Assembly: GCF_019970045.1 (NCBI RefSeq) | Contig: NZ_JAHXYI010000004.1 | Span: forward strand, 248,001-312,000 | Reading direction: 5' to 3' | DNA: 64,000 nucleotides | Source of the DNA: Chryseobacterium sp. GVT01B | GTDB lineage: Bacteria > Bacteroidota > Bacteroidia > Flavobacteriales > Weeksellaceae | Shown here: positions 34,601 through 42,130 of the stretch, one piece after another | How positions within the stretch are numbered: position 1 is the stretch's first letter | How the letters are laid out: each line of letters starts with the position of its first letter | The notes under the pieces: generated by a model | Told to the model about the DNA's origin: nothing | Databases searched by the model: none | The model's input: only the letters and a program-made list of their open reading frames with translations | Made by a program: the position numbers and the translations under genes

Positions 34601-34822
34601 GTTCTCAACTCCGTTTACGGCTTCCTCAATAGGGGTGGCAACTGAACGTGCTACAACCTCCGCGTTGGCTCCCGGATAGAATGCAGTAACCTGTACACTC
34701 GGTGGAGCGATGTCCGGGAAGAGGGCAATCGGTAAATTAAAGAGAGACAGGGCTCCCAATAATAAGAGTATTATGGAGATGACCGTTGAAAGGACCGGCC
34801 TTTCTATAAATTGTTTTAACAT
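31640..34822 (-). CDS. RND efflux permease (HAE1/AcrB type)
   Basis: A 1060-residue proton-driven inner-membrane drug exporter. The N terminus MLKQFIERPVLSTVISIILL, the porter domain and the paired TM blocks are typical, with FALVLAIGIVVDDAIVVVEAV (about residues 393-413) holding the two Asp used in proton relay. A second TM block is at about 870-1030. It contains a His-rich cytoplasmic loop (GEHGEHGHKTG, about 510-520). It lies between the adaptor and channel genes. Substrates unknown, probably hydrophobic drugs. Confidence 0.95.
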   Translation of the reverse strand: MLKQFIERPVLSTVISIILLLLGALSLFNLPIALFPDIAPPSVQVTAFYPGANAEVVARSVATPIEEAVNGVENMTYMTSNSSNDGTMTLSVFFKQGADADNAAVNVQNRVSKAMSQLPQEVVQAGISTQKVQNSMIMFMGLTSENEKQYDELFLQNYLKINVIPQIQRIPGVAQAQVFGTRDYSMRIWLKPDRLAANNLSPQEVLGAIKDHNLEAAPGRLGQGSKETYEYILKYKGKLNKNEDYENIAIKANSDGSFLRLKDVARVEFGSYTYTATNRVDGKPVAGFAILQTAGSNANEILTEIESQVKVMETTLPKGVKPIIMYNSKDFLDASIHQVVETLVIAFILVFIVVYIFLQDFRSTLIPAIAVPVAIIGTFFFLQLFGFSINMLTLFALVLAIGIVVDDAIVVVEAVHSKMEQTGMPVEHATMNSMSEISGAIISITLVMCAVFIPVGFMQGPAGVFYRQFAFTLAIAILISAVNALTLSPALCAMFLNDPQGEHGEHGHKTGFGARFFNAFNASFNSMTRKYIYSLKFLIKNKWVAIGGLVLITAASVFLIKKAPSGFIPTEDQGFVLYAVNTPPGSSLERTHRATAQIDKIINSEKATNHLWVADGMNFISNANASPYSAGFIKLKDYDKRGEMKDPDLIAGTLTGKVSQVKDANAFFFNFPTVQGFGNVSGFEFMLQDKTNGSFEQLGTTTQQFIGELMKRPEIAFAFTTYAAGNPQYTIDVDTDKANQLGVSVTELMQTMQIYFGSSFVSDFNRFGKYYRVMAQADIPYRTDINSLEGIYVKNKSGEMVPAKTLVTLKRSFGPETVTRNNLFNAVTINGTPKPGYSTGDAIKAVEEVAQQSLPRGYGYEWTGITREEIKTSGQTAFIFFLSILFVYFLLAAQYESYILPFAIILTIPTGIFGVFAFTGLAGIDNNIYVQVGLIMLVGLLAKNAILIVEFAVQRRKAGKTLIESALQASRLRLRPILMTSFAFIVGMLPLVWTQGASSKGNHSIGYSTVGGMLTGVIFGIFIIPVMYVIFQYLHEKMPSRKQKRLKKKQMEEELLASAH

Positions 34823-34862
34823 AAGAAGTTTATTTTTTTAAGTCTTCTGTATTCGGGATGGA

Positions 34863-36023
34863 CTATAATGGTTTTGCTTTTAGCAAGCTGTCAGAAGAAA
34901 TATTTTTTGGATTGATGGAAGCTCCGTCTTTTAGGTTTCCAATTCCTGTGTAAACTATTTTTTCTCCAGGTGCAAGTCCTTCAGAAATGAAATAATAGCT
35001 ATCCGTTTTTCCTGATATTTTGATTGGTCTTCCGGTTACCTTTTTGTCTTTACCCATTACATATACATAGGTTTTATCCTGAATTTCGAAAGTAGATTCC
35101 TGTGGAATCACTACGGCATTTGAGATCAGTTGCGGCATACGCACTCTTCCTGTATTTCCGGTTCTTAAAGCTCCGTTGGCATTAGGGAAAACAGCACGTA
35201 CACTGATGGCTCCGGTAGTTTTATCAAACTGTCCGTCTACGATGCTCAGTTTTCCTTTTTCAGGATAAGTACTGTTGTCAGCGATCACCAATTCTACCAT
35301 TGGCATATTTTTCAGCTTTTCTTCCAAAGTAGCGCCCGGATATTTATTCTGAAAAGCAATAAAGTCCAGTTCACTTAAAGAGAAATAAGCATAAATTTCA
35401 CTGATATCAGATAATAATGTCAATGGATTTACATCTGTTCTTGAGATCAGACTTCCTTTTTTGTAAGGAATTCTTCCGATATAACCACTTACAGGAGCGG
35501 TAATGGTTGTAAATCCTACATTGATTCTTGCGCTTCCTACAGAAGCTTTGGCTTGTGATGCAGCAGCAACAGCAGCTTCATAATTGGCTTTAGCTGTTTT
35601 AAGTTGTACATCAGATACTACTTTTGCAGCAACCAATGGCTGAAGTCTGTCTACCTCTACTCTTGCTTTTTGGATATTGGCATTAGCAGCCTGTAGATTA
35701 GCTTGTGCCATATTCATTTGTTCTCCGTAGCTTCTGGAGTCTATTTTAAATAATGGCTGTCCGGCTCTTACGTAAGATCCTTCCTCTACATAGATTCTAT
35801 CAAGATAGCCATCTACCTGAGATCTTATTTCAACATTGTTTTTCCCTTCTAAGGCAGTAGGGAATTCCTGATATGTAGTAGCGGGTGATGTAAGAACGGT
35901 ATAAACCGGAAGTTCTGGAGCTGGCGGCGCGGCATTGGATCCTTCTGCAGCCTTGGTACAGCTCTGTAAAAGAATTATACTTGCAATAAGTACAATAAAC
36001 CTTGTTTTTCCAGGTATTTTCAT
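34863..36023 (-). CDS. RND efflux periplasmic adaptor lipoprotein
   Basis: A 386-residue membrane-fusion protein linking permease and channel. The lipobox LLQSC is at about 19-23. The lipoyl half-motif VRAGQPLFKID occurs at about 82-92, an Ala-rich helical hairpin follows (about 100-155, QANLQAANANIQKARVEV in part), then the beta-barrel and the second lipoyl half FTTITAPVSGYIGRIPYKKG. First gene of the operon, 40 bases before the permease. Several copies of a probable TetR operator lie upstream. Confidence 0.94.
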   Translation of the reverse strand: MKIPGKTRFIVLIASIILLQSCTKAAEGSNAAPPAPELPVYTVLTSPATTYQEFPTALEGKNNVEIRSQVDGYLDRIYVEEGSYVRAGQPLFKIDSRSYGEQMNMAQANLQAANANIQKARVEVDRLQPLVAAKVVSDVQLKTAKANYEAAVAAASQAKASVGSARINVGFTTITAPVSGYIGRIPYKKGSLISRTDVNPLTLLSDISEIYAYFSLSELDFIAFQNKYPGATLEEKLKNMPMVELVIADNSTYPEKGKLSIVDGQFDKTTGAISVRAVFPNANGALRTGNTGRVRMPQLISNAVVIPQESTFEIQDKTYVYVMGKDKKVTGRPIKISGKTDSYYFISEGLAPGEKIVYTGIGNLKDGASINPKNISSDSLLKAKPL

Positions 36024-36093
36024 TGTGGTTTAATTTTTTTAATGAAGTGTTAGATTTAAGTAAAAGTCTTTTTAATAAATGCTGTTTTTTTTC

Positions 36094-36106
36094 CTAACAG
36101 TGTTAA
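36094..36106. promoter_or_regulatory. Probable TetR operator, copy 1
   Basis: CTAACAGTGTTAA, an imperfect palindrome matching the perfect CTAACAGCGTTAG in front of tetR at 12 of 13 aligned core positions apart from the final base and centre. Confidence 0.6.
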
Positions 36107-36227
36107 TAGTTAGTTCAAAAAAAATTACAGAATTTTTAATGTCCGATAAAGTCGATTGTTTCCATAATTGAAAATTGTTTTTAAGGTATTTAAGTGTATA
36201 ATGATGGTGTAAGGTGTGTTAATTTTA

Positions 36228-36240
36228 CTAACAGTGTTAA
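36228..36240. promoter_or_regulatory. Probable TetR operator, copy 2
   Basis: CTAACAGTGTTAA, identical to copy 1, 134 bases apart. Confidence 0.6.
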
Positions 36241-36356
36241 TTGATAAGCAAAAAATGATTATTTTTAACAACTGAATGATATGAATTGCTCCATAAATGA
36301 TTTCATTTTTAATCAGGAAAAACTGAATAATTTAACTTAATTCGGTGTTAAATTTC

Positions 36357-36369
36357 CTAACGGTGTTAA
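36357..36369. promoter_or_regulatory. Probable TetR operator, copy 3
   Basis: CTAACGGTGTTAA, one base different from copies 1 and 2, 19 bases past the tetR stop. Confidence 0.55.
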
Positions 36370-36388
36370 TTTTAAATTCAAAAAAAAT

Positions 36389-36985
36389 TTACAAAGACTT
36401 AATAAAAGCCGAAACAGTTTCGTCCAATGTTGTCTTGTTCATTGTGGAAGGAATATCAGCAGTACGCATCATCATGATAGAGATCATTCCGTGAACGGCA
36501 GAAAACAGAGCGTGAGACATATGACAGGCATTGTCCGGATTGGATCCGTTTTTCTTGATAATCTCATAGGTACATTCATAGATCAGTTCCTGGAATGATG
36601 AGAATTCTTTTTTCATCTGCCCTTTTCCACAGCATTGCATTCCAAGACCAAACATAAGCTGGTAATATTCCTTGTTTTTAAAAGCAAAGTTCCAGTAGGC
36701 ATCCACAATCGCAACAAGCTGCTCTTCAGGAGTGTCATGTTTCTGCTGAGCTTTTAATAATTCTATGTGTAGCTTATGAAAGCCATCTAAAGAAATTTCA
36801 AATAGAATAGCTTCTTTATTTTCAAAATAATCATATACTACAGGTGCACTATACTCAATAGCATCAGCTATCTTACGCATAGACAATGAACCCCAGCCTT
36901 CAGTTTTAGCCAAAGTAAAAGCAGCCTGCAAAATATTTGCACGGATGGATTCTTTTTCTCGTTGACGGCGTTCATGTAGACCCAT
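36389..36985 (-). CDS. TetR/AcrR-family repressor
   Basis: A 198-residue regulator. The N-terminal helix-turn-helix (about 12-60) shows ANILQAAFTLAKTEGWGSLS and IADAIEYSAPVVYDYFENKE. The ligand-binding C-terminal domain contains a Cys-Cys pair (MQCCGKGQ) and several Met. It lies directly upstream of the RND operon on the same strand and very probably represses it and itself, since a perfect palindromic operator overlaps its own start region and similar sites precede the adaptor gene. Confidence 0.92.
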   Translation of the reverse strand: MGLHERRQREKESIRANILQAAFTLAKTEGWGSLSMRKIADAIEYSAPVVYDYFENKEAILFEISLDGFHKLHIELLKAQQKHDTPEEQLVAIVDAYWNFAFKNKEYYQLMFGLGMQCCGKGQMKKEFSSFQELIYECTYEIIKKNGSNPDNACHMSHALFSAVHGMISIMMMRTADIPSTMNKTTLDETVSAFIKSL

Positions 36986-36997
36986 GATATTTATTTA

Positions 36998-37018
36998 CTA
37001 ACAGCGTTAGCAAAACTA
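36998..37018 (-). promoter_or_regulatory. tetR promoter with overlapping operator
   Basis: The minus strand reads TAGTTTTG (37011-37018, perfect TAnnTTTG) with a TTG 21 bases upstream. CTAACGCTGTTAG, a perfect palindrome at 36998-37010, directly follows the -7 box and covers the predicted transcription start. It fits autorepression. Confidence 0.7.
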
Positions 37019-37097
37019 CAAACTTTTTAATATAACTTCCAAAGGATATTATGAATTTTATAGATTTGCCGGCTATTTAAAGAAAAATATATCAAAG

Positions 37098-37130
37098 GCT
37101 GGAAGCTTGAAGAATGGGAGCTGGAAGTTG
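37098..37130. repeat. Single copy of the GGCTGGAAG-type dispersed repeat
   Basis: GGCTGGAAGCTTGAAGAATG and then GGGAGCTGGAAG, the same family as 28758-28846. Confidence 0.4.
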
Positions 37131-37257
37131 TTTCGCGTTAAAAAAACACTACTAATAGAATTTGACTATAACTATTTTTTAGAGGCAAATATCTTCCTTC
37201 CTCTACAAAAATAAAATGTCTGTTTCAGAACTCAGCTCAATTAATAAAAGAAATATC

Positions 37258-37265
37258 TATCTTTG
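37258..37265 (+). promoter_or_regulatory. -7 promoter box for the thioredoxin-like gene
   Basis: TATCTTTG, 19 bases before the ATG at 37285. Confidence 0.5.
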
Positions 37266-37284
37266 CCGGTAAAGAAAAAAGGAT

Positions 37285-37839
37285 ATGAATACTCCATCAA
37301 ATATGCTGGCATTAGGAACAAAGGCACCGTTTTTTGAACTTCCTAACCCGTCAAAAACGAATGAACTTCAGTCTTTGGAAGAGCTGAAAGGAGAAAATGG
37401 TACTTTGGTGATCTTTATGTGCAACCACTGTCCGTTTGTTCTTCACGTGATTGATAAGATCAACGAATTATATGAAGATTATAATGAGCGAGGAATAGAA
37501 TTTATCGCTATCAATGCTAATGATATTGAGAAATATCCGGCAGATTCTCCTGAGAAAATGATCGAATTTCAGATTGAAAGAAATTTTGATTTCCCTTATT
37601 TATTCGATGAAAGCCAGGCAGTAGCTAAAGCTTACGATGCGGCTTGTACACCGGATTTTTATTTCTTTGATGATAAGCTGGATCTTGTGTACAGAGGTCA
37701 GATGGATGATTCAAGGCCTGGAAATAATAAAGATGTAACAGGTGAAGATCTTATTATTGCTTTTGAAAATCTTTTGGCTGGTGAAGCTCAGGAAGAAATT
37801 CAAAGACCAAGCATGGGATGTAATATTAAATGGAAATAA
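37285..37839 (+). CDS. Thioredoxin-like (AhpC/TSA-fold) protein
   Basis: A 184-residue soluble protein with a redoxin fold. The active region is FMCNHCPFVLHV (about 47-58) with a CxxC (CNHC), followed by a cis-Pro region ACTPDFYFFDD (about 112-122) and RGQMDDSRPGNN. Closely related proteins are annotated simply as thioredoxin-family or thiol-disulfide isomerase. No signal peptide, so it is cytoplasmic. Monocistronic. Substrate unknown. Confidence 0.88.
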   Translation: MNTPSNMLALGTKAPFFELPNPSKTNELQSLEELKGENGTLVIFMCNHCPFVLHVIDKINELYEDYNERGIEFIAINANDIEKYPADSPEKMIEFQIERNFDFPYLFDESQAVAKAYDAACTPDFYFFDDKLDLVYRGQMDDSRPGNNKDVTGEDLIIAFENLLAGEAQEEIQRPSMGCNIKWK

Positions 37840-37953
37840 TTGCTGGTTGCTGGTTATTTAGTTACTAGTTTTTACTCATTATAATATAGAGCTGCTCTTT
37901 TTAGAGTGGCTTTTTTATTGATCACAATATAGCTCATTTATTATTCACACAGT

Positions 37954-38310
37954 TTGTCACTCCGTAGGAGTCTCAGCATAGCATGTCTTGTCTTTTTTGA
38001 TTGTAAACCTTTCAAAATTTATGTAAATCGGTCTGGATTGCTACGGAATGGACAAACACAGCGTTTATTGTAACCACGCGAATTGTCACTCCGTAGGAGT
38101 CTCAGCATAGCATGTCTTGTCTTTTTTGATTGTCAACCTTTTCAAAATTTACGTAAATCAGTCTGGATTCCTACGGAATGAACAAACATAGCGTTTATTG
38201 TAACCACGCGAATTGTCACTCCGTAGGAGTGACAGCATAGCATGTCTTGTCTTTTTTGATTGTAAACCTTTTCAAAATTTATGTAAATCGGTCTGGATTC
38301 CTACGGAATG
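37954..38310. repeat. Three-copy 130-bp tandem repeat with internal inverted arms
   Basis: Copies start at 37954, 38083 and 38213 (spacing 129 and 130), nearly identical. Each starts TTGTCACTCCGTAGGAGTC and later carries GGATTCCTACGGAATGACAA, its approximate reverse complement, so each copy can fold back. A fourth TTGTCACTC start is at 38342. The rest of the 37840-38365 gap has no gene. Confidence 0.9.
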
Positions 38311-38365
38311 ACAAATACAAAAGCATTGTCTATTCATTCACTTGTCACTCGGCATAGTTTCTCTA

Positions 38366-39271
38366 TTAAAAGCTTGCCATGGTTTTAGTCTCATTCTCAA
38401 CTTTCAAATCTACATTAACGTTACTGTGAGAATAATTTCTGATAAACTCTGAAGGTGTTTTCCCTGTATATTTTTTAAACATTCTATTAAAGTACGTTAC
38501 ATTATTAAAACCGCATTGGTAGCTGCATTCCGAAATAGATCTGTCCTGCGCCATTAGTAAGCATGCCTTATTAATTCTGTATCTATTGACAAACTCTGTA
38601 AACGTAATCTGGGTCGCTTTTTTAAAGAAATTACAGAAAGCCGGCAAAGTGAGATTGGCCAGTTTTGCTACTTCTTCAATTTCGATTTCCTTGTCATAAT
38701 GATGTTCTACATACGTGAAGATATTTTCAAGGCGGGTTTTATTTTTAGAAATAATGGTGTAGGGCATGATTTCTTTGTTCAGAAGATCGTAATCTTCACA
38801 TTTTGAAAGTTCAAAAAGAATTTCAAGCAGCAGCAAATACCTTTTGTAACCTTCCGATTCCAGCATAAGCTTCAACTTGGGAAGCATCACTTTTTTAACT
38901 TTATGGTGAAAATGAATTCCATATTTTGACAGCTCCAGAAGGTTTTTAATAGATCTGGCTTCTACCTCCTGTTGGGGAAACTGCAGAATTTCTTCCTTGA
39001 ACTGAAGTACAATTTCTTCATGCGGATCAATCGAGTTTAATCCAAATCCGGAATGGGGAATATTAGACCCGATTAATACCAGATCGCCATTTGTATAATT
39101 ACTTTTATGATATCCAACGTGACGGGTTCCGTTCCCGGAAATGACACATACCAGCTCAATTTCGGGATGGTAATGATACTCCCATTTGAATTCTGAAATA
39201 GGAGAGTTGTTATGAATCGTGCGGAATGAGCTCTTTTCATTAGGAATTACCCTTTCAAAAGTAACTTTCAT
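38366..39271 (-). CDS. AraC-family regulator, probable trehalose-operon regulator
   Basis: A 301-residue regulator with an N-terminal cupin sensor (about 15-110, including the HYHPEIELVCVISGNGTRHVG metal/sugar pocket region in two parts) and a C-terminal AraC double helix-turn-helix (about 185-285, NVTYFNRMFKKYTGKTPSEF at the end). It is divergent from the MFS-trehalase-receptor genes with 123 bases between, so it probably controls them in response to a sugar. Effector not known. Confidence 0.88.
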   Translation of the reverse strand: MKVTFERVIPNEKSSFRTIHNNSPISEFKWEYHYHPEIELVCVISGNGTRHVGYHKSNYTNGDLVLIGSNIPHSGFGLNSIDPHEEIVLQFKEEILQFPQQEVEARSIKNLLELSKYGIHFHHKVKKVMLPKLKLMLESEGYKRYLLLLEILFELSKCEDYDLLNKEIMPYTIISKNKTRLENIFTYVEHHYDKEIEIEEVAKLANLTLPAFCNFFKKATQITFTEFVNRYRINKACLLMAQDRSISECSYQCGFNNVTYFNRMFKKYTGKTPSEFIRNYSHSNVNVDLKVENETKTMASF

Positions 39272-39337
39272 TTAATTAATCATATTTAATTGCTAAAAAT
39301 ACTAATTATATTAATATAGTTCAAATATTGATTTACT

Positions 39338-39358
39338 GTGTTAAATTATCGTTAACAC
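39338..39358. promoter_or_regulatory. Candidate operator between the AraC gene and the trehalose operon
   Basis: Inverted repeat GTGTTAA - 7 bases - TTAACAC in the divergent gap, 36 bases before the MFS ATG. TATCTTAG at 39375-39382 nearby resembles a -7 box with one mismatch. Confidence 0.4.
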
Positions 39359-39394
39359 AAATGCTTCTATCTTAGCCGACAAGAAATAACCTGA

Positions 39395-40624
39395 ATGAAA
39401 AATATTAACATCAAGGCCGTTTTATTTTTAAATTATTTTGTCTTTGCCATTCTTCTGAATTCTGTAGGTACAGTGATCCTGCAGGTACAGCAGAATTTTG
39501 GGATTTCAAAATCTTCGGCCAGTGTTTTGGAAGGCTTTAAAGATCTTCCCATTGCCATATGTTCATTCATTCTGGCCTCATTTCTTCCCAAAATCGGAAT
39601 CAAAAAATCAATGTTAATTGCTTTATTGCTGGTAAGCTGTATGTGTTTTGTAATGCCGTTTACCAATAGCTTTTGGGTTTTTAAATTATTATTTGCTACG
39701 GTAGGAGTTTCCTTTGCTTTAATTAAAATTTCGGTTTTTACTTCTATTGGATTGGTAACGGAAACAGACAAGGAACATTCCAGCTTTATGGGATTTCTTG
39801 AAGGTTTTTTCATGATTGGAGTTCTTGCAGGAAATGTATTGTTCAGTTTATATATTGATGATCATAATCCGGAATCTACGCGTTGGTTGAATGTATACTG
39901 GGTTTTGGGTGGGCTTTCCACTTTATCTTTTTTATTCCTGTTCTTCTCAAAATTAAATGAGCAGGAAGCGAAAAGTGAGAAAACAGATTTATTGGGAGAT
40001 TTAAGAAATAGTGCAAGCTTATTCAGCTATAAAAAAGTGCTGTTCTTTTTATTATGTGCTTTCCTTTTTGTACTGGTAGAGCAGAGCTTTCAAACATGGA
40101 CGCCTACTTTTTATAAAGAAATTTTAAAAGTGCCTACTTCAATGAGTATTCAGGCGGGAGCTGTTTTAGCAGGAGCTTTTGCTTTAGGAAGATTTTTGTC
40201 GGGATTCTTCTCTAAGAAATTCAACTGGATCTATGTAGTTTCTTTTTGTGTGATAGGTTTTGCTATCAGCTTACTGTTGGTTTTACCATTGACCCATAAC
40301 ATTCATATTGATACAAATACAAACTGGCTGAATGCACCTTTGGTAGTTTATTTATTTCCCTTGATGGGAGGTTTGCTGGCACCGATCTATCCAAGCATTA
40401 ATTCTGTGATTCTGGCATCAATCCCGAAATATTTACACAGTGCCATGTCAGGATTGATTGTTGTTTTCTCAGCAATCGGAGGAACTATAGGTTCTATCAT
40501 TACCGGTTTTGTGTTTCAGGAGTTTAGTGGTCAGCAGGCATTTTATCTGTCTTTGATTCCGCTTTCATTACTGATCACTTCGGCAGTTTTCATGAATAAA
40601 TTAAAAATTAATCCTAAAAAATAA
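39395..40624 (+). CDS. MFS transporter, probable sugar uptake
   Basis: A 409-residue membrane protein with twelve predicted segments in two halves split by a loop at about 190-205. Features of the major facilitator superfamily include LPKIGIKKSMLIALLLV (about 64-80) and FALGRFLSGFFSKKF (about 263-277). It lies 2 bases before the trehalase gene, so the substrate is most likely trehalose or a related disaccharide (inference from context). No signal peptide. Confidence 0.85.
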   Translation: MKNINIKAVLFLNYFVFAILLNSVGTVILQVQQNFGISKSSASVLEGFKDLPIAICSFILASFLPKIGIKKSMLIALLLVSCMCFVMPFTNSFWVFKLLFATVGVSFALIKISVFTSIGLVTETDKEHSSFMGFLEGFFMIGVLAGNVLFSLYIDDHNPESTRWLNVYWVLGGLSTLSFLFLFFSKLNEQEAKSEKTDLLGDLRNSASLFSYKKVLFFLLCAFLFVLVEQSFQTWTPTFYKEILKVPTSMSIQAGAVLAGAFALGRFLSGFFSKKFNWIYVVSFCVIGFAISLLLVLPLTHNIHIDTNTNWLNAPLVVYLFPLMGGLLAPIYPSINSVILASIPKYLHSAMSGLIVVFSAIGGTIGSIITGFVFQEFSGQQAFYLSLIPLSLLITSAVFMNKLKINPKK

Positions 40625-40626
40625 CA

Positions 40627-42108
40627 ATGAGTAATCAGCTTTACATAAACGAAATTCAAAGTCTGTTTGATGAGGTGCAGAGATCTGAAATTTTTGAAGA
40701 TCAGAAAATGATGACAGATGCAGTTCCCCTGTTTCCTGTTGCAAAGATTAATGAAGATTATGAACAATTAAAAAATACAGAAGGTTTTGATCTGAAAGAT
40801 TTTGTGATGACCCATTTTGACTTTTTAGGGGCCAGAGTTTCGGTGCAGAGAGAAGATCATCTTCCTATCAAAGAACATATTGAAAAATTATGGGATGAAT
40901 TGACGCGTATAGCCGATAAAGAAAAGGGAACTCTTTTAAAATTACCGAAACCCTATATCGTTCCGGGAGGTCGTTTTAACGAGTTTTTCTATTGGGACAG
41001 CTATTTTATTATGCTGGGATTAAAAGCTTCCGGCAGAATAGAAATGATGGAAAATATTATTGAAAACTGTTCTTACCTGATTCAAAATGTAGGATTTGTC
41101 CCGAATGCCAGCAGAACTCATTTTCTGAGCAGATCACAGCCTCCTTATTTTTCATTAATGCTGGATCTTCTTTTTGAAACAACGCGTGACGAAGAAGTTT
41201 ATACAAAATACCATGATACTTTAGAAAAAGAATATGCTTTCTGGATGAATGGTGAAGAATGGCTGGAAAATAATTCCAGTGTAAAAAGAGTGGTTAAAAC
41301 AATAGACGGAGATATTCTGAACCGCTATTACGATGCAGAAAATGCACCACGTCCCGAAAGTTATCTGATTGATATTGAGGATCATGAAAAAACTTCGGGA
41401 GATGAATTTTATAGAAATATAAGAAGCGCCTGTGAATCAGGCTGGGATTTTTCCAGCAGATGGTTTGCAGACGGAGAAAATATACAGACGATAGAAACGC
41501 TGAACTTAGCACAGGTTGATTTAAACTGCCTTTTATGGCATTTGGAAATGACTTTGGCAAAATCTTCAGCGCATCAGAATCTGAGTGAAAAAGAAAATTA
41601 TTTTTCAGAAAGAGCAGCAAGCCGAAGACAGATGATCAATAAATATTTCTGGGATGGAAATACTAACAATTATAAAGATTATCACACTAAAAAAAACACA
41701 AAAACACCGTCTGAACATATTGCTGCTCTTTACCCTTTATTCCTGGGAATGGCAGATCAGGAACAGGCAGAGGCGGTTGCAAAAGCTATAGCTGAAAAAT
41801 TTCTTTACAAAGGCGGGTTGGTTACCACCACTAAAAATTCGGGCCAGCAATGGGATCTTCCCAATGCATGGGCTCCTTATCAGTGGCTGGGCTTTAAAGC
41901 AATGAAAAATTATGGCTTTGATGAACTGGCAGAACAAATTAAAAATAATTGGTGTTCCAATGTAGAAAGAGTCTACAAAAACACCGGAAAACTAATGGAG
42001 AAATACAATGCATTAGACACAGAAACAATAGCAGGCGGCGGGGAATACCCTAATCAGGATGGATTTGGTTGGACCAATGGAGTGTATTTACAATTACAAC
42101 AAAACTGA
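40627..42108 (+). CDS. treF: Cytoplasmic trehalase (GH37)
   Basis: A 493-residue enzyme hydrolysing trehalose to two glucose. GH37 signatures are PGGRFNEFFYWDSYF (about 117-131) and QWDLPNAWAPYQWLG (about 408-422), plus a Gly-rich GGGEYPNQDGFGWTNGV near the C terminus. The general acid/base Asp and Glu lie in ESGWDFSSRW (about 274-283) and GGEY regions. No signal peptide, so it acts in the cytoplasm on sugar brought in by the adjacent MFS carrier. It is 22 bases before the receptor gene. Confidence 0.93.
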   Translation: MSNQLYINEIQSLFDEVQRSEIFEDQKMMTDAVPLFPVAKINEDYEQLKNTEGFDLKDFVMTHFDFLGARVSVQREDHLPIKEHIEKLWDELTRIADKEKGTLLKLPKPYIVPGGRFNEFFYWDSYFIMLGLKASGRIEMMENIIENCSYLIQNVGFVPNASRTHFLSRSQPPYFSLMLDLLFETTRDEEVYTKYHDTLEKEYAFWMNGEEWLENNSSVKRVVKTIDGDILNRYYDAENAPRPESYLIDIEDHEKTSGDEFYRNIRSACESGWDFSSRWFADGENIQTIETLNLAQVDLNCLLWHLEMTLAKSSAHQNLSEKENYFSERAASRRQMINKYFWDGNTNNYKDYHTKKNTKTPSEHIAALYPLFLGMADQEQAEAVAKAIAEKFLYKGGLVTTTKNSGQQWDLPNAWAPYQWLGFKAMKNYGFDELAEQIKNNWCSNVERVYKNTGKLMEKYNALDTETIAGGGEYPNQDGFGWTNGVYLQLQQN

Positions 42109-42130
42109 AACTAACAATAAAAATAAGGCT

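Larger units (their letters stand above)
36024..36388. other. Regulatory intergenic region of the RND operon
   Basis: 365 bases without a gene, between tetR (same strand, upstream) and the adaptor gene. It holds three operator-like palindromes (36094-36106, 36228-36240, 36357-36369) and further half sites GTGTTAA. No perfect TAnnTTTG promoter is visible. Confidence 0.6.

Noticed and set aside
37954-38350. Regularly spaced repeats considered as a CRISPR array
   Set aside because: The repeat unit is 130 bases with no unique spacers, few copies and no cas gene. The sequence between the repeats is itself repeated.
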